A stretch of 64,000 nt of DNA from Methylococcales bacterium (GCA_026399015.1 JAPLRS010000043.1:1-64000); one strand, 5' to 3'. Counted from the stretch's first letter, positions 24,448-34,543 are shown. The notes: a model not told the origin generated them from the sequence alone. Program-made: numbers and translations.

Positions 24448-25054
24448 GTTTAAATGTGTCGTGATGGTTATTGTGTTATGTCTACCTGGAGTGGTGATCG
24501 CCAAGCCTCACACCATTTTGGTTTTGGGTGATAGCATTAGTGCAGGTTATGGACTTGAGATTGAGCAAGGTTGGGTGGCTTTTTTACAGAAAAAGCTTGT
24601 TGAAACCAAGCGTCATTATAGTATTATAAATGCCAGTATCAGTGGAGAAACGACTGCAGGCGGTTTAGCCCGTGTCAATGCCTTATTATCAACCCATCAA
24701 CCCAGTATTGTCTTGCTGCAATTAGGGGCAAATGATGGCTTGAGAGGTCTTTCCCCGGTACAGATGAAAAATAATCTGACTGAAATTGTGCATCTAAGCC
24801 AAAACTCTGGAGCTAAAGTGATTTTGTTAGCCATGAAAATTCCGCCTAATTACGGTAAACGTTATGTTGAACAGTTTTATAGCGGTTATCCTCAATTAGC
24901 TCAAGAGTTAAGTATTCAACTGGTGCCTTTTATTCTCGAAGATGTAGCGTTGAATAAAGATTTAATGCAAGTTGATGGATTACATCCAAATGCTAAAGCA
25001 CAATCTATTCTTGCCGACAAAATTGAGCCTTATCTTTTCCCTCTACTTAAATAA
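24446..25054 (+). CDS. tesA: Periplasmic arylesterase / acyl-CoA thioesterase I
   Basis: SGNH hydrolase of 202 residues with a signal peptide (VVMVIVLCLPGVVIA). The family blocks are VLGDSISAGYGLE (catalytic Ser), ISGETTAGGL (Gly), LGANDGLRG (Asn) and DGLHPNAKAQ (Asp, His). It hydrolyses thioesters and esters of fatty acids in the periplasm. The ATG shares the sequence CATG with the start of ybbA on the opposite strand, so promoters of each gene must lie within the other's coding region or these starts are slightly off. Confidence 0.92.
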   Translation: MFKCVVMVIVLCLPGVVIAKPHTILVLGDSISAGYGLEIEQGWVAFLQKKLVETKRHYSIINASISGETTAGGLARVNALLSTHQPSIVLLQLGANDGLRGLSPVQMKNNLTEIVHLSQNSGAKVILLAMKIPPNYGKRYVEQFYSGYPQLAQELSIQLVPFILEDVALNKDLMQVDGLHPNAKAQSILADKIEPYLFPLLK

Positions 25055-25067
25055 ACGAGAGTTACTG

Positions 25068-25358
25068 ATGACAGTATTAACATTGAAACAAGCCAATCTT
25101 ATTATAAATACCGCTGTTCACATTGCTAGAGATTCATCAAGAAGTTTAGCGGGGGTTGCGGCACAGCGACCTGATTTTATGAATGCTTTAATTGATGTGG
25201 CGGGTGGTCAGATTATGCCAGTACCCGGTGGCGTATTGATAAGAGATGCCGACAATAATCTTTTAGGTGCAGTAGGTATTAGTGGTGATGTTTCTGATCA
25301 GGATGAGCGTTGTGCGATTGCGGGTATTGAAGCGGTTGGTTTTTTTGCCGTCGTTTAA
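25068..25358 (+). CDS. Short GlcG/HbpS-like (DUF336) protein
   Basis: 96 residues starting at ATG 25068, with GAGA about ten bases upstream. The N-terminus TLKQANLIINTAVHIARD and the C-terminal two-thirds (SLAGVAAQRPDFMNAL, GGQIMPVPGGVLIRDADNNL, GAVGISGDVSDQDERCAIAG) match the GlcG/HbpS family. Family members are usually near 135-140 residues; the stretch between the first helix and the SSRSLAG segment (typically VAVLDAGG...AFGKA) is absent, so about 40 residues are missing in frame. The protein may be non-functional or a minimal variant. Confidence 0.8.
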   Translation: MTVLTLKQANLIINTAVHIARDSSRSLAGVAAQRPDFMNALIDVAGGQIMPVPGGVLIRDADNNLLGAVGISGDVSDQDERCAIAGIEAVGFFAVV

Positions 25359-25387
25359 TTAAGTTAACCCGTTTTATATGAGTTTTT

Positions 25388-25421
25388 GCTATAAATGGTT
25401 AGTTTTCTAACCATTTATAGC
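25388..25421. terminator. Perfect 15-bp hairpin between convergent genes
   Basis: Arms of 15 bp (GCTATAAATGGTTAG and its complement) around a TTTT loop lie between the GlcG-like gene and tatC, which converge. GTTTTG follows on the plus strand. Likely a terminator, though the T-tract is weak and absent on the minus side. Confidence 0.65.
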
Positions 25422-25439
25422 GTTTTGAAAGTTGGTTTA

Positions 25440-26213
25440 TTAGTCTTCTATTTTACTAGGTAGATTTTCGACTTCATCTACATGAGTGCCGGTGAATAGT
25501 TTTGAAAATAATAAACCTATTTCAAATAACAGCCACATAGGTACGGCTAGTAAAGTTTGTGAAATAGCATCTGGTGGCGTTAAAAAAGCCCCAATCACAA
25601 AGGCACCTACAATCACATAAGGTCTTTTTTCAGCCAGACTTTCTGGTGTAACGATTCCTGTCCATACCATTACGATAGTAAATATCGGTACTTCAAAACA
25701 GATTCCAAAAGCAAAAAACAAGGTTAAGATAAAATCTAAATATTTGCTGATGTCTGTCATTACAGCCACCCCTTCGGGTGCTGCAGTGGTTAAAAATCCA
25801 AATATTAATGGAAAAACCACGAAATAAGCAAAGACCACCCCTAAGTAAAACAGAAAAGTACTGGCGATAAGTAAGGGAAATATCATGCGTCTTTCGTGCT
25901 TATACAGTCCTGGCGCTACAAAAGCCCAAAATTGATACAGTATGAAGGGTATAGAGATAAAAACAGCGACAAACAGGGCTAATTTAAAGGGTGTAAAAAA
26001 AGGCGAGGCCACATCAATAGCAATCATGGAGCTATTTTGTGGCATGTGCTTCATTAAAGGCCCGGCTAGTATGCTGTATATCTCATTTGCATAAGCGGAA
26101 AGCGCTAAGAATATGACGATGACAAATAAAACAACCTTTAATAAACGCGTGCGTAACTCAATTAAATGGCTGATGAAGGGTTGGGTGTTCTCTTCAGTAT
26201 TATTTGTGTTCAT
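25440..26213 (-). CDS. tatC: Twin-arginine translocase subunit TatC
   Basis: 257 residues with six membrane spans. Binds the twin-arginine signal peptide in the Tat export complex. Conserved features: [12 protein letters not shown] at the N-terminus, [24 protein letters not shown]-like periplasmic loops, [10 protein letters not shown] and [12 protein letters not shown]. The start overlaps tatB by 14 bases. It is the last gene of the his-tat operon, and the acidic C-terminus ends just before the terminator hairpin. Confidence 0.97.
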   Translation of the reverse strand: MNTNNTEENTQPFISHLIELRTRLLKVVLFVIVIFLALSAYANEIYSILAGPLMKHMPQNSSMIAIDVASPFFTPFKLALFVAVFISIPFILYQFWAFVAPGLYKHERRMIFPLLIASTFLFYLGVVFAYFVVFPLIFGFLTTAAPEGVAVMTDISKYLDFILTLFFAFGICFEVPIFTIVMVWTGIVTPESLAEKRPYVIVGAFVIGAFLTPPDAISQTLLAVPMWLLFEIGLLFSKLFTGTHVDEVENLPSKIED

Positions 26214-26526
26214 CTAGGTGCTTGAGGTCTTTTTGAGTTTCTGCTATTGATGTATTAATTGAACTTTCTATTGAGGCGCCAGCATCTGTAATTTCTTCAA
26301 TAGCTGAATGTAATTCAGTTAAATTAGCCTGTTCGTTTAAGAGTTGGCGCAGTTCTTCTTGTTGCAATTCATTATGTATTTCTGTTTTTACACTTTCTAG
26401 CATGGCTCTAGATTTTCCTATCCAGAAGCCAGCAAGTCTTGCAACTTTAGGTAAGCGTTCTGGACCTATAACTAATAGGCTGACCAAGCCTATCATGACT
26501 AATTCGGAAAATCCAACATCAAACAT
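26200..26526 (-). CDS. tatB: Sec-independent translocase subunit TatB
   Basis: 108 residues. N-terminal membrane helix [20 protein letters not shown], hinge [10 protein letters not shown], then an amphipathic helix and a long Glu-rich cytoplasmic tail. Forms the substrate receptor with TatC. Lies one base after tatA in the same operon. Confidence 0.96.
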   Translation of the reverse strand: MFDVGFSELVMIGLVSLLVIGPERLPKVARLAGFWIGKSRAMLESVKTEIHNELQQEELRQLLNEQANLTELHSAIEEITDAGASIESSINTSIAETQKDLKHLDEHK

Positions 26527-26527
26527 A

Positions 26528-26743
26528 TTAGTCTTTTTCGTTGGTTTTAGAGGTTACTTCGCCTTCAAGCGTTTCCTCTTCTTCTTTTGCGGGTTTAGCA
26601 TCGGCTTCGCCTTCTTTTACAGCAGAGCGAAAGCTTTTGATAGCGCCACCTAAGTCACCACCAATATTGCGTAGTTTTTTAGTGCCGAATACCACAATAA
26701 CAATCACTAAAATAACTAATAATTCTTTGATTCCAATGCCCAT
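26528..26743 (-). CDS. tatA: Sec-independent translocase subunit TatA
   Basis: 71 residues: short hydrophobic helix ([17 protein letters not shown]), the [19 protein letters not shown] amphipathic helix with the conserved Phe-Gly hinge, and an acidic tail. Oligomers form the pore of the Tat system. It sits between hisE and tatB, the usual arrangement in many beta- and gammaproteobacteria. Confidence 0.96.
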   Translation of the reverse strand: MGIGIKELLVILVIVIVVFGTKKLRNIGGDLGGAIKSFRSAVKEGEADAKPAKEEEETLEGEVTSKTNEKD

Positions 26744-26774
26744 TGTTTACTCCGGTAATGTGTGTATTAAATTT

Positions 26775-27092
26775 TTATTTTGTGCGTTGTGCTTTTTCAT
26801 CCAGACCTGATAAACCAAAGCGGCGCTGTAGTTCATTTAAAACATCATCAGGGCTTAAGTTTTGTTCTGCAAGTAATACCATACAGTGAAACCAAAGGTC
26901 AGCAGTTTCATAAATAATTTGTTGTTTGTCGCCATCTTTTGCAGCAATGATGGTTTCAGCAGCTTCTTCACCTATTTTTTTTAAAATAGTGTTGGTGCCT
27001 TTTGCATAAAGACTGGCGACGTATGATTTATCAGCTGATTCTAGTTTACGTTGCTCAAGTATTTCGGCTAATTGTTGAAGTACATTACTCAT
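26775..27092 (-). CDS. hisE: Phosphoribosyl-ATP pyrophosphatase
   Basis: 105 residues; second step of histidine synthesis, hydrolysing PR-ATP to PR-AMP. The MazG-like metal-binding helices are visible: [17 protein letters not shown] and [15 protein letters not shown]. Here hisE is separate from hisI but overlaps it by eight bases. Confidence 0.96.
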   Translation of the reverse strand: MSNVLQQLAEILEQRKLESADKSYVASLYAKGTNTILKKIGEEAAETIIAAKDGDKQQIIYETADLWFHCMVLLAEQNLSPDDVLNELQRRFGLSGLDEKAQRTK

Positions 27093-27480
27093 GTTTTTTA
27101 TAAATTTTCTGAGGGTCTTTTAAAACGGGTTCGGCTGTTTGCCATTGCTTATCAACTAAGCGCCGATAAAAGCAACTTTCACGGCCTGTATGACAGGCTA
27201 TGCCACCTTCTTGTTCTATTTTTAATAAGATAACATCTTCATCGCAATCGATGCTTATATCGATGATTTTTTGTCTATGTCCTGATTCTTCACCTTTACG
27301 CCATAAGCGTTTTCTGGATCTAGACCAGTAAATAGCGTAACCTTCGGCAACCGATAAAGCCAATGACTCGCGATTCATCCAAGCAAACATCAGTATTTTT
27401 CCACTTTCTGCTTGTTGGGCAATAACAGGACAAAGACCTTCCTCTGTCCACTTAATTTCATCTAACCAAGTATCGCTCAT
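27085..27480 (-). CDS. hisI: Phosphoribosyl-AMP cyclohydrolase
   Basis: 131 residues; third step of histidine synthesis. Characteristic blocks: [36 protein letters not shown], the metal-binding [15 protein letters not shown] and [12 protein letters not shown] with the catalytic cysteines. Overlaps hisF by four bases. Confidence 0.97.
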   Translation of the reverse strand: MSDTWLDEIKWTEEGLCPVIAQQAESGKILMFAWMNRESLALSVAEGYAIYWSRSRKRLWRKGEESGHRQKIIDISIDCDEDVILLKIEQEGGIACHTGRESCFYRRLVDKQWQTAEPVLKDPQKIYKKHE

Positions 27481-28250
27481 AAACGCATTTCTATGCCGCG
27501 TGATGCCAGATGTTCTTTGGCTTCTTGTATAGAATATTCGGCAAAGTGAAAAATACTCGCCGCTAAAACTGCATCGGCTTTGCCTTGAATGACACCTTCC
27601 GCTAAATGGTCTAAGTTACCAACGCCACCTGAGGCAATCACGGGTACGCTAACACATTCGCTAATAGCGCGGGTTAAGGGTAAATCAAAGCCTTCGCGGG
27701 TGCCATCTCTGTCCATACTGGTTAATAGGATTTCTCCTGCACCGTAATCAACCATTTTTTTAGCCCACTCAATGGCATCAATACCTGTGGCTTTACGGCC
27801 ACCATGGGTAAATATTTCCCAACGATCTAGTTCACCAGGGTTACTGACTTTTTTGGCATCAATAGCCACAACAATACATTGTGAGCCAAAGCGTTGCGCC
27901 GCTTCTCTGACAAACTCAGGATTAAAGACTGCCGCACTATTAATACCTACTTTATCTGCGCCTGCGTTTAGCATACGACGAATATCTTCTAGAGTTTTAA
28001 TGCCACCACCGACGGTCAATGGAATAAAAACTTCACTCGCTACTTGTTCAACCACATGTACCATGGTGTCACGGTTGTCATGGGTAGCGGTAATGTCTAA
28101 AAAAGTAATTTCGTCAGCACCTTCACGGTCATAGCGTCTTGCGACTTCAACAGGGTCACCTGCATCACGAATATCTACAAACTGCACGCCTTTAACAACG
28201 CGGCCATTGGCGACATCTAAACAAGGAATAATGCGTTTGGCTAAGCTCAT
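27477..28250 (-). CDS. hisF: Imidazole glycerol phosphate synthase, cyclase subunit
   Basis: 257-residue (beta/alpha)8 barrel; makes imidazole glycerol phosphate and AICAR with ammonia from HisH. Begins [19 protein letters not shown] with the first catalytic Asp; the second is in [16 protein letters not shown]. Phosphate loops TVGGGIK and IASGGVG are present. Overlaps hisA by four bases. Confidence 0.98.
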   Translation of the reverse strand: MSLAKRIIPCLDVANGRVVKGVQFVDIRDAGDPVEVARRYDREGADEITFLDITATHDNRDTMVHVVEQVASEVFIPLTVGGGIKTLEDIRRMLNAGADKVGINSAAVFNPEFVREAAQRFGSQCIVVAIDAKKVSNPGELDRWEIFTHGGRKATGIDAIEWAKKMVDYGAGEILLTSMDRDGTREGFDLPLTRAISECVSVPVIASGGVGNLDHLAEGVIQGKADAVLAASIFHFAEYSIQEAKEHLASRGIEMRL

Positions 28251-28987
28251 AAAATATTAAATGATTCGGCTAGTTTTTCTGCTTCGGCAAAATCTAAGGT
28301 GCCTTCATAAATTGCGCGTCCAGTAATGGCGCCCATAATGCCTTCATGAGCTACTGCGCCTAAGGCTCTAATATCATCAATATTAGTAATACCACCAGAA
28401 GCAATCACTGGAATCTTAATAGCGCGGGCTAAACGAGCGGTTGCTTCAACATTAACACCTTGCATCATGCCGTCTCTAGAGATGTCAGTGTAAATAATGG
28501 CTTCTACACCATCTGCTTCAAAGTGTTGAGCTAGATCGATAACATCATGTTTAGATAATTTTGACCAGCCATCAATAGCCACTTTGCCGTCTTTTGCATC
28601 TAAGCCAACAATAATACGACGCGGATATTCTGCGGCAATATCTCTGATAAAGTGCGGTTCGTTAACGGCTTTAGTGCCGATAATGACATATTCTACGCCG
28701 GCATTTAAATAGGCTTGAATAGTCTCTTCATCACGAATGCCACCACCAATTTGTACGGGGACATTTGGGTAAGCTTCAACAATGGCGTGAATAACATCAG
28801 CATTAACGGGTTTGCCCGCAAAAGCACCATCTAAATCAACTAAGTGAATTCTTTTAGCACCAGCCGCAACCCAGCGACCAGCAACAGCCACGGGATCATC
28901 AGAGAAGACTGTGTCATCGTCCATACGTCCTTGACGTAAACGCACACATTTTCCTTCTTTCAAATCGATAGCGGGTATTAACAACAT
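28247..28987 (-). CDS. hisA: ProFAR isomerase HisA
   Basis: 246-residue barrel; isomerises phosphoribosylformimino-AICAR phosphate. N-terminal [18 protein letters not shown] carries the catalytic Asp, [14 protein letters not shown] the second. IQVGGGIR-like loop ([11 protein letters not shown]) and IASGGITN bind phosphates. Follows hisH with 30 bases between. Confidence 0.97.
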   Translation of the reverse strand: MLLIPAIDLKEGKCVRLRQGRMDDDTVFSDDPVAVAGRWVAAGAKRIHLVDLDGAFAGKPVNADVIHAIVEAYPNVPVQIGGGIRDEETIQAYLNAGVEYVIIGTKAVNEPHFIRDIAAEYPRRIIVGLDAKDGKVAIDGWSKLSKHDVIDLAQHFEADGVEAIIYTDISRDGMMQGVNVEATARLARAIKIPVIASGGITNIDDIRALGAVAHEGIMGAITGRAIYEGTLDFAEAEKLAESFNIL

Positions 28988-29017
28988 AGAGAATTAATCC
29001 TAAAAACGGGTATAAGT

Positions 29018-29659
29018 TTAAACTTGTCCATCCCAATGTAAAAAGTTATGCAGTAGTTGTAAGCCAACTGTCTGACTTTTTTCGGGGTGAAATTGTACGG
29101 CAAATACATTCGCTTGTGACAAGGCGCAGGTAAAGGTATTTGGGTAATCTGTGGTTGCAGCAATGATGGCTTTATCATCGGGTACTGCATAATAGCTGTG
29201 TACAAAATAGAAACGACTATCTTGTGGAATATTGTCCCATAGAGGGTGTGCAGAATAATGCACTTGGTTCCAACCCATGTGGGGGATTTTTAAATTATTT
29301 CCTGCCGCGTCTTTTAAGGCTTCAGGAAAACGCACAACATGACCAGGTAAAATATTAAGTGCCTGTGTAGCGCTATTTTCTTCACTATCGGTTAGTAGGG
29401 CTTGCATACCTAAACAAATACCTAAAAAAGGTTTAGTTTTGGCAGACTCTTTGATCACTTCAGTTAAGCCAGTTTGGTTAAGAGCCTCCATACAATCACG
29501 TATAGCACCAACACCAGGAAAAACGACTCGATCCGCTTGCAGAATGAGTTCTGGATTAGAAAGAATTTGTACATCGACATCGGGGCTTGCATGTTGCAAG
29601 GCTTTTGCAATTGAATGCAAATTCCCCATTCCGTAATCAATAACAGCGACAGAAGACAT
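29018..29659 (-). CDS. hisH: Imidazole glycerol phosphate synthase, glutaminase subunit
   Basis: 213-residue class I glutamine amidotransferase that feeds ammonia to HisF. The nucleophile elbow FLGICLGMQALL holds the catalytic Cys; the His and Glu are in FAVQFHPEKSQ. The N-terminus VAVIDYGMGNLHSI is typical. Confidence 0.97.
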   Translation of the reverse strand: MSSVAVIDYGMGNLHSIAKALQHASPDVDVQILSNPELILQADRVVFPGVGAIRDCMEALNQTGLTEVIKESAKTKPFLGICLGMQALLTDSEENSATQALNILPGHVVRFPEALKDAAGNNLKIPHMGWNQVHYSAHPLWDNIPQDSRFYFVHSYYAVPDDKAIIAATTDYPNTFTCALSQANVFAVQFHPEKSQTVGLQLLHNFLHWDGQV

Positions 29660-29688
29660 AAATCAAAAGTAAGGGTTATGGTTTAAGG

Positions 29689-30282
29689 CTACAGACTGCC
29701 TTTTGTGGACGGCATTATACCCGCCATTCGTGCATCTGCGGTAATCGCCATGCGTATTGCTCTACCGAAAGCTTTAAAGATAGTCTCTGCAACATGATGG
29801 GCATTAAGGCCCTTTAAGTTATCGATATGTAAGGTGACTCCTGCATGATTTACAAAGCCTTGGAAAAACTCTCTAAATAAATCAACATCAAAGCGACCTA
29901 TCATGGCCTTTGGATATTTCACGTCATAAAACAAACCAGGACGCCCAGAAAAGTCTATAACTACTCTAGATAATGCTTCATCTAAAGGTACATAGGCATG
30001 ACCATAACGATAAATGCCGCGTTTATCACCAATAGCTTGTGCAAATGCTTGGCCTAAGGTAATCCCAATATCTTCAACGGTATGATGCGCATCAATTTCT
30101 AAGTCCCCAACAGCATGGATATCAATATCGATTAATCCATGTCTAGCAATTTGATCCAGCATGTGGTCAAGAAAAGGCACGCCAGTTACAAATGAGGCGA
30201 CACCAGTGCCGTCAAGGTTGATTTTGCATGTAATTTGAGTTTCGAGAGTATTGCGTTCGACGTTTGCAGTTCGTTCAGTCAT
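29689..30282 (-). CDS. hisB: Imidazoleglycerol-phosphate dehydratase
   Basis: About 197 residues starting at [10 protein letters not shown] (30282); a GTG/ATG at 30291 would add three residues. Monofunctional dehydratase without the N-terminal phosphatase domain of enteric HisB. Metal-binding histidine motifs: [27 protein letters not shown] and [11 protein letters not shown]. First gene of the hisBHAFIE-tatABC operon, behind the typA terminator. Confidence 0.97.
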   Translation of the reverse strand: MTERTANVERNTLETQITCKINLDGTGVASFVTGVPFLDHMLDQIARHGLIDIDIHAVGDLEIDAHHTVEDIGITLGQAFAQAIGDKRGIYRYGHAYVPLDEALSRVVIDFSGRPGLFYDVKYPKAMIGRFDVDLFREFFQGFVNHAGVTLHIDNLKGLNAHHVAETIFKAFGRAIRMAITADARMAGIMPSTKGSL

Positions 30283-30330
30283 AGTTACCAAATAAGGCTG
30301 GTGGGCAACGATTTGTCCATTCTTGTTGAT

Positions 30331-30361
30331 AAAAAGGTGAGTAAATAACTTTACTCACCTT
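30331..30361 (-). terminator. Terminator after typA
   Basis: Perfect 12-bp stem AAGGTGAGTAAA / TTTACTCACCTT around a TAAC loop, with TTTTT following on the minus strand, directly downstream of the typA stop. It separates typA from the his operon. Confidence 0.88.
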
Positions 30362-30370
30362 CGTTAATTA

Positions 30371-32182
30371 TTAACCTTTAGACGCTCTTTTACGCTCGTT
30401 TTCAGTTAATAGTTTTTTACGTAAACGGATAGATTTTGGTGTTACTTCAACCAATTCGTCTTCAGCAATAAACTCTAAAGCTTGCTCTAAGGTTAATTTT
30501 TGAATACGCGCCAAGGTTAATGTGTCGTCAGTACCTGAAGCACGAATATTGGTTAATTGCTTTGCTTTACAAGGGTTAACACATAAATCGTTACTACGAG
30601 AATGTAAACCGACTAGCATGCCTTCGTATACTTCGTCGCCATTCACTAATAATAATTCACCACGTTCTTGTAATGGGTGTAACGAATAAGTAACGGCTTT
30701 GCCCGCTACCATAGAAATCATTACGCCACGTAATCTGCTACCTACATCACCGACTTTCATTGGGCCGTAGTGATCAAATACATGGTAAAGCAAACCTGAA
30801 CCCGAAGTCGCTGTCATAAATTCAGTTTGGAAACCAATTAAACCACGTGATGGCATCATGTATTCCAAACGAATACGACCTTTACCATCCGGTACCATAT
30901 TGGTTAAATCACCTTTACGTTCACCTAATTTTTCCATGATGCTACCTTGGTGCTCTTCTTCCACCTCAATAGTCACCATTTCGAATGGTTCGCATTTTTT
31001 ACCATCAATTTCTTTTAGAATTACTTCTGGACGTGATACGCCCATTTCGAAGCCTTCACGACGCATGTTTTCAATTAATACTGATAAATGCAATTCGCCA
31101 CGGCCTGATACTTTAAATTTATCTGGATCAGCTGTATCTTCAACGCGTAAAGCTACGTTGTGTTGTAATTCTTTATCTAAACGATCACGAATTTGACGTG
31201 TAGTAACAAATTTACCTTCTTTACCTGCAAACGGTGAGTTGTTAACTTGGAACGTCATGCTCACAGTGGGTTCATCAACTGACAACGGAGTCATTGCCTC
31301 TACCGCATCTGGGTTACAAAGCGTATCAGAAATTTCTAATTTCTCGATACCAGCGAAAGCGATAATGTCGCCTGCACGCGCTTCTTGAACTTCTACACGC
31401 TCTAAACCATGGAAACCATAAATTTGTAACATTCTCGCTTTACGCTCAACACCTTCACGATTCACAACGACTAATGGTTGGTTAGGTTTGATGCTGCCGC
31501 GTTGAATACGACCAATACCAATAACACCTACATAAGTGTTGTAATCCAAGCTAGAAACTTGCATTTGGAATGTGCCATCAACATCTACTGGTGGAGGACT
31601 TACTTTTTCTACAATGGTTTCGAATAACGCGGTCATGTCGCCACCGCTTACGTCGCTCTCTAAACCAGCATAACCGTTAATGGCAGATGCATAAACAATC
31701 GGGAAGTCTAATTGTTCATCAGTAGCGCCTAGACGATCGAATAAATCAAAAGTTTGATCAACAACCCAATCAGGACGCGCGCCTGGACGGTCAATTTTGT
31801 TGATAACAACAATGGGTTTTAAACCTAAAGCAAAAGCTTTTTGGGTTACGAAACGTGTTTGAGGCATCGGGCCATCAACCGCATCAACTAAAAGTAATAC
31901 GCAATCAACCATCGATAATACACGTTCCACTTCACCACCAAAATCAGCATGGCCTGGGGTGTCAACGATATTGATGTGGTAGCCGTTCCAATCTAATGCC
32001 GTATTTTTTGCAAGAATGGTGATACCACGCTCTTTTTCGATATCGTTAGAATCCATGATGCGTTCTGTGACTTTAGCATGTGATGCAAAAGTACCTGATT
32101 GTTGCAATAATTTATCAAAAATGGTCGTCTTGCCATGGTCAACGTGCGCAATGATGGCGATATTTCTTAATTTTTCAATCAC
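30371..32182 (-). CDS. typA: Ribosome-associated GTPase BipA/TypA
   Basis: 603 residues, the usual length. Translational GTPase acting in ribosome assembly and stress adaptation. G1 is [10 protein letters not shown]2 region [10 protein letters not shown]3 [13 protein letters not shown]4 [15 protein letters not shown]-like domains II, III and V follow, then the BipA-specific C-terminal domain ending [17 protein letters not shown]. Transcribed alone, with its own terminator. Confidence 0.98.
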   Translation of the reverse strand: MIEKLRNIAIIAHVDHGKTTIFDKLLQQSGTFASHAKVTERIMDSNDIEKERGITILAKNTALDWNGYHINIVDTPGHADFGGEVERVLSMVDCVLLLVDAVDGPMPQTRFVTQKAFALGLKPIVVINKIDRPGARPDWVVDQTFDLFDRLGATDEQLDFPIVYASAINGYAGLESDVSGGDMTALFETIVEKVSPPPVDVDGTFQMQVSSLDYNTYVGVIGIGRIQRGSIKPNQPLVVVNREGVERKARMLQIYGFHGLERVEVQEARAGDIIAFAGIEKLEISDTLCNPDAVEAMTPLSVDEPTVSMTFQVNNSPFAGKEGKFVTTRQIRDRLDKELQHNVALRVEDTADPDKFKVSGRGELHLSVLIENMRREGFEMGVSRPEVILKEIDGKKCEPFEMVTIEVEEEHQGSIMEKLGERKGDLTNMVPDGKGRIRLEYMMPSRGLIGFQTEFMTATSGSGLLYHVFDHYGPMKVGDVGSRLRGVMISMVAGKAVTYSLHPLQERGELLLVNGDEVYEGMLVGLHSRSNDLCVNPCKAKQLTNIRASGTDDTLTLARIQKLTLEQALEFIAEDELVEVTPKSIRLRKKLLTENERKRASKG

Positions 32183-32262
32183 TTTTGGTTACTCTAATAG
32201 TTTAAAAATGGGGTGTACGTTAGTTGTATAACTAATTATTTGTGCTTATTGATTGGATTTTA

Positions 32263-32655
32263 TCAACTTTGAATCCAAGGTAAATTGTTAAAGCGCCAGC
32301 CACCAATATTACCTCGGTGATTGTTGGCGTCTAACGGACCTTCAAAGCCATCAATAATGTTGATAGGGCGTTTGTAGCCGTAAGCGGTTAATGCTTTTGC
32401 TGCTTCAGTTGAGCGTTGCCCACTGCGGCAGAGTAGTAATAGCGGGGTGTTTTTATTAGGTGCTATTTTTTCAACTTCATAAACAAAGCGCTCGTTTAGT
32501 TGCCACGAGGGGGCTTCTTTCCAAGGGATGTGAATTGCACCAATTGGGTGTCCAACAAAACCATGTTCAATTTTGCTACGGACATCAATTAAAACCGCAT
32601 TTTTGTCTTCTTGGAGTAATTCCCAGGCTTGTTTTGGATCTAAATCTTCTATCAT
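32263..32655 (-). CDS. Rhodanese-domain protein
   Basis: Single rhodanese domain of 130 residues: QAWELLQEDKNAVLIDVRSK, GHPIGAIHIPW, and the active-site loop LLLLCRSGQRSTEAAKAL with the catalytic Cys. Likely sulfurtransferase or sulfur carrier in the cytoplasm. It follows the methyltransferase by 11 bases and may be co-transcribed with it and the LysR gene. Confidence 0.93.
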   Translation of the reverse strand: MIEDLDPKQAWELLQEDKNAVLIDVRSKIEHGFVGHPIGAIHIPWKEAPSWQLNERFVYEVEKIAPNKNTPLLLLCRSGQRSTEAAKALTAYGYKRPINIIDGFEGPLDANNHRGNIGGWRFNNLPWIQS

Positions 32656-32666
32656 TTTTTAGGTGT

Positions 32667-33251
32667 TTATGTTTTTTGGCCGATAAATTGGGCTTGGTTT
32701 CTTAAGCCTAGGTCAGGGTTTCCAACTAAGCTATTTTCTCTGTATAAAATAATCTTTAATGATGAAAATAACGTTAAAAGTTCGTTACGATTCAACAAAT
32801 AATCAGGATTATTAGGTGGAGTTGGTTTTATTTTTTCTTTGGTAAAAGTTTGATAAAAAAGCAATCCATTTGGTTTAAGTGCGCCTATTATCGCATCAGA
32901 GAGTCTGCGGTCAAGAAAACGACTCACAACGATGATATCAAAAGTACAATTAGTGAAGGTATTTATGTCGATATTCAGGTCGCAGGCCTTTATATTCAGG
33001 CCTTGTAGCGCCGCATAACTATTTAATTTATCAGTAGCAATTTTTGAAATATCTAAGGCAGTAACGGTTAATCCTTGTTGTGCTAAAAACGTCGCATTAG
33101 CCCCCATTCCACACGCTAAATCTAAAGCTAGGCCATTTCTAGGTAACAAAAACGCATTGTCAGCTAGAATTTCAGCACAGTTTAAAGGGGCGCAATCGCT
33201 AAGCGATGCTTTGTCATAGATTGCGTCCCAATGCGCACTTTTGTCATTCAT
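32667..33251 (-). CDS. Class I SAM-dependent methyltransferase
   Basis: 194 residues, TehB/Methyltransf_11-like. The SAM-binding motif is ALDLACGMGANATFLAQQG, followed by TALDISKIA and the motif around FDIIVVSRFLDRR. Substrate unknown. The start ATG overlaps the LysR stop (TAATG), so translation is coupled. Neighbouring rhodanese suggests sulfur-linked chemistry, but that is a guess. Confidence 0.85.
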   Translation of the reverse strand: MNDKSAHWDAIYDKASLSDCAPLNCAEILADNAFLLPRNGLALDLACGMGANATFLAQQGLTVTALDISKIATDKLNSYAALQGLNIKACDLNIDINTFTNCTFDIIVVSRFLDRRLSDAIIGALKPNGLLFYQTFTKEKIKPTPPNNPDYLLNRNELLTLFSSLKIILYRENSLVGNPDLGLRNQAQFIGQKT

Positions 33252-34159
33252 TATTCAGTACCCGGCATACTCACTCGATGTTCTAGCCAAACTTGTAGAA
33301 AATCCATAAAGGCTTTAACTTTTGCAGATAGATATTTTCTGTGTGGATAAACAGCATGTATATCTAAAGGTGGTAATGGATAATCATCGAGTACCACTTT
33401 TAGGGTCCCATTTTCAATATCTTGCCCCACAATATAGGTAGGCAACATCACTAACCCAAGACCATTGATCGCTGCAATTCTAATGGGGTGAGCTGCATTA
33501 GCTTGCATTCTGCCATTAACAGTGATGATTTTTAGCCCAGCCTCAGATTTAAATTGCCATTTGTTGCGTGGAGAAATGCCCCAATTGATTAAGCAACTAT
33601 GTGAGGCTAAGTCTTCGGGCGTTTTTGGAGTGCCGTTAAGCTCTAAATAAGCTGGAGATGCACACACGACTAACGATGAACTGGCTAGTTTTCTGGCCAC
33701 CATACTGGTGTCATCTAGGTTACCAAGGACAATAGCGACATCAATCCCCTCATCAATTAAGTCACCAGGACTACCCTGTAAGATCATTTCAATCGTTAAA
33801 TCTTTATGAATTTTTAAGAACTCTGAAACCGCGCGGGCAATATGAGTTGCACCAATAGCCGGTGGGGCGCTTATTTTTAAAAGGCCTCTAGGCTCAGTTT
33901 GTAAATGAGTGATGGCGGCTTCCATTTCATCTACATCTAATAAAACTTGCTGACACCGCTCAAGATAAGATGCGCCTACATCAGTTAAGCTTAAGCTACG
34001 GGTTGTCCTATTGATTAAGCGTGTACCTAGAGCGCCTTCAAGTTGCATTATGTGCTTAGTAGCCATTGCTCTAGAAATACCTAAATCGCGTGCGCCACCA
34101 GCAAAACTTCCTGATCTGGCGACACGAACGAAAACGGTCATACTCGTTAATTTATCCAT
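33251..34159 (-). CDS. LysR-family transcriptional regulator
   Basis: 302 residues from ATG 34159 (a GTG at 34171 would add four). N-terminal winged HTH: TSMTVFVRVARSGSFAGGAR and LGISRAMATKHIMQLEGALG. The effector domain follows (RGLLKISAPPAIGATHIARA, PGDLIDEGIDVAIVLGNLDD). It resembles the CrgA/DsdC-like clade with short effector domains. Probably autoregulated through the dyad at 34229-34250. Its target is not obvious; the downstream methyltransferase and rhodanese may be co-transcribed. Confidence 0.93.
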   Translation of the reverse strand: MDKLTSMTVFVRVARSGSFAGGARDLGISRAMATKHIMQLEGALGTRLINRTTRSLSLTDVGASYLERCQQVLLDVDEMEAAITHLQTEPRGLLKISAPPAIGATHIARAVSEFLKIHKDLTIEMILQGSPGDLIDEGIDVAIVLGNLDDTSMVARKLASSSLVVCASPAYLELNGTPKTPEDLASHSCLINWGISPRNKWQFKSEAGLKIITVNGRMQANAAHPIRIAAINGLGLVMLPTYIVGQDIENGTLKVVLDDYPLPPLDIHAVYPHRKYLSAKVKAFMDFLQVWLEHRVSMPGTE

Positions 34160-34224
34160 ATTGAATCTCACTAATCGGGGATGAATACATTATGTCTTAT
34201 CTGTGCTTTTCGTCAACAAAACAC

Positions 34225-34250
34225 TTGACATTGAGTATAGTTTCTCAATG
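34225..34250. promoter_or_regulatory. Candidate LysR operator
   Basis: Inverted repeat CATTGAG-N8-CTCAATG (34229-34250), containing a T-N11-A pattern and preceded by TTGACA, about 70 bases upstream of the LysR-family start. Matches the form of LysR-type binding sites. Confidence 0.5.
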
Positions 34251-34278
34251 CGAAACAATTTATTTAATAATTTGCGTA

Positions 34279-34306
34279 TTGTATACGAAAAATATCCCTG
34301 TATAGT
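34279..34306 (+). promoter_or_regulatory. Promoter for the small membrane protein
   Basis: TTGTAT (34279-34284) and TATAGT (34301-34306) with 16-base spacing form a plausible sigma-70 promoter about 85 bases before the small gene at 34391. The -35 overlaps a small palindrome CGTAT-TGT-ATACG. Confidence 0.45.
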
Positions 34307-34390
34307 AGTACCCATGTAAGAACGGAAGCAAATTTGTAAATTAGCACTTCAGCTGTTAAAAATTTCAGACTTAATTACAGGATTAAACTA

Positions 34391-34543
34391 ATGAACAATG
34401 TATATAGAAATAGAGTTGTTGGATTAATCGTTATTGCGGGGATTGTAAGTTTCATTTTAGGTCAGTTTTTTATCGCGACCTTTATGTTTGCTACAGCAAT
34501 TATTTACGGCAATATTGTAACGCGAGTTAAAGTAAACAGCTAA
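34391..34543 (+). CDS. Small membrane protein, 50 aa
   Basis: ATG 34391 with AGGA eight bases upstream opens a 50-codon frame. Translation: MNNVYRNRVVG, then hydrophobic IVIAGIVSFILGQFFIATFM with further hydrophobic residues to AIIYGN, ending IVTRVKVNS. One long or two short membrane helices with a positive N-terminus. Flanked by a promoter and by a strong terminator of its own, so it appears to be an independent small gene. Function unknown. Confidence 0.65.
   Translation: MNNVYRNRVVGLIVIAGIVSFILGQFFIATFMFATAIIYGNIVTRVKVNS

Noticed and set aside
24972-25067. Longer N-terminus for the GlcG-like protein
   Set aside because: It would overlap the end of tesA and does not resemble the family; ATG 25068 gives the family's N-terminus.
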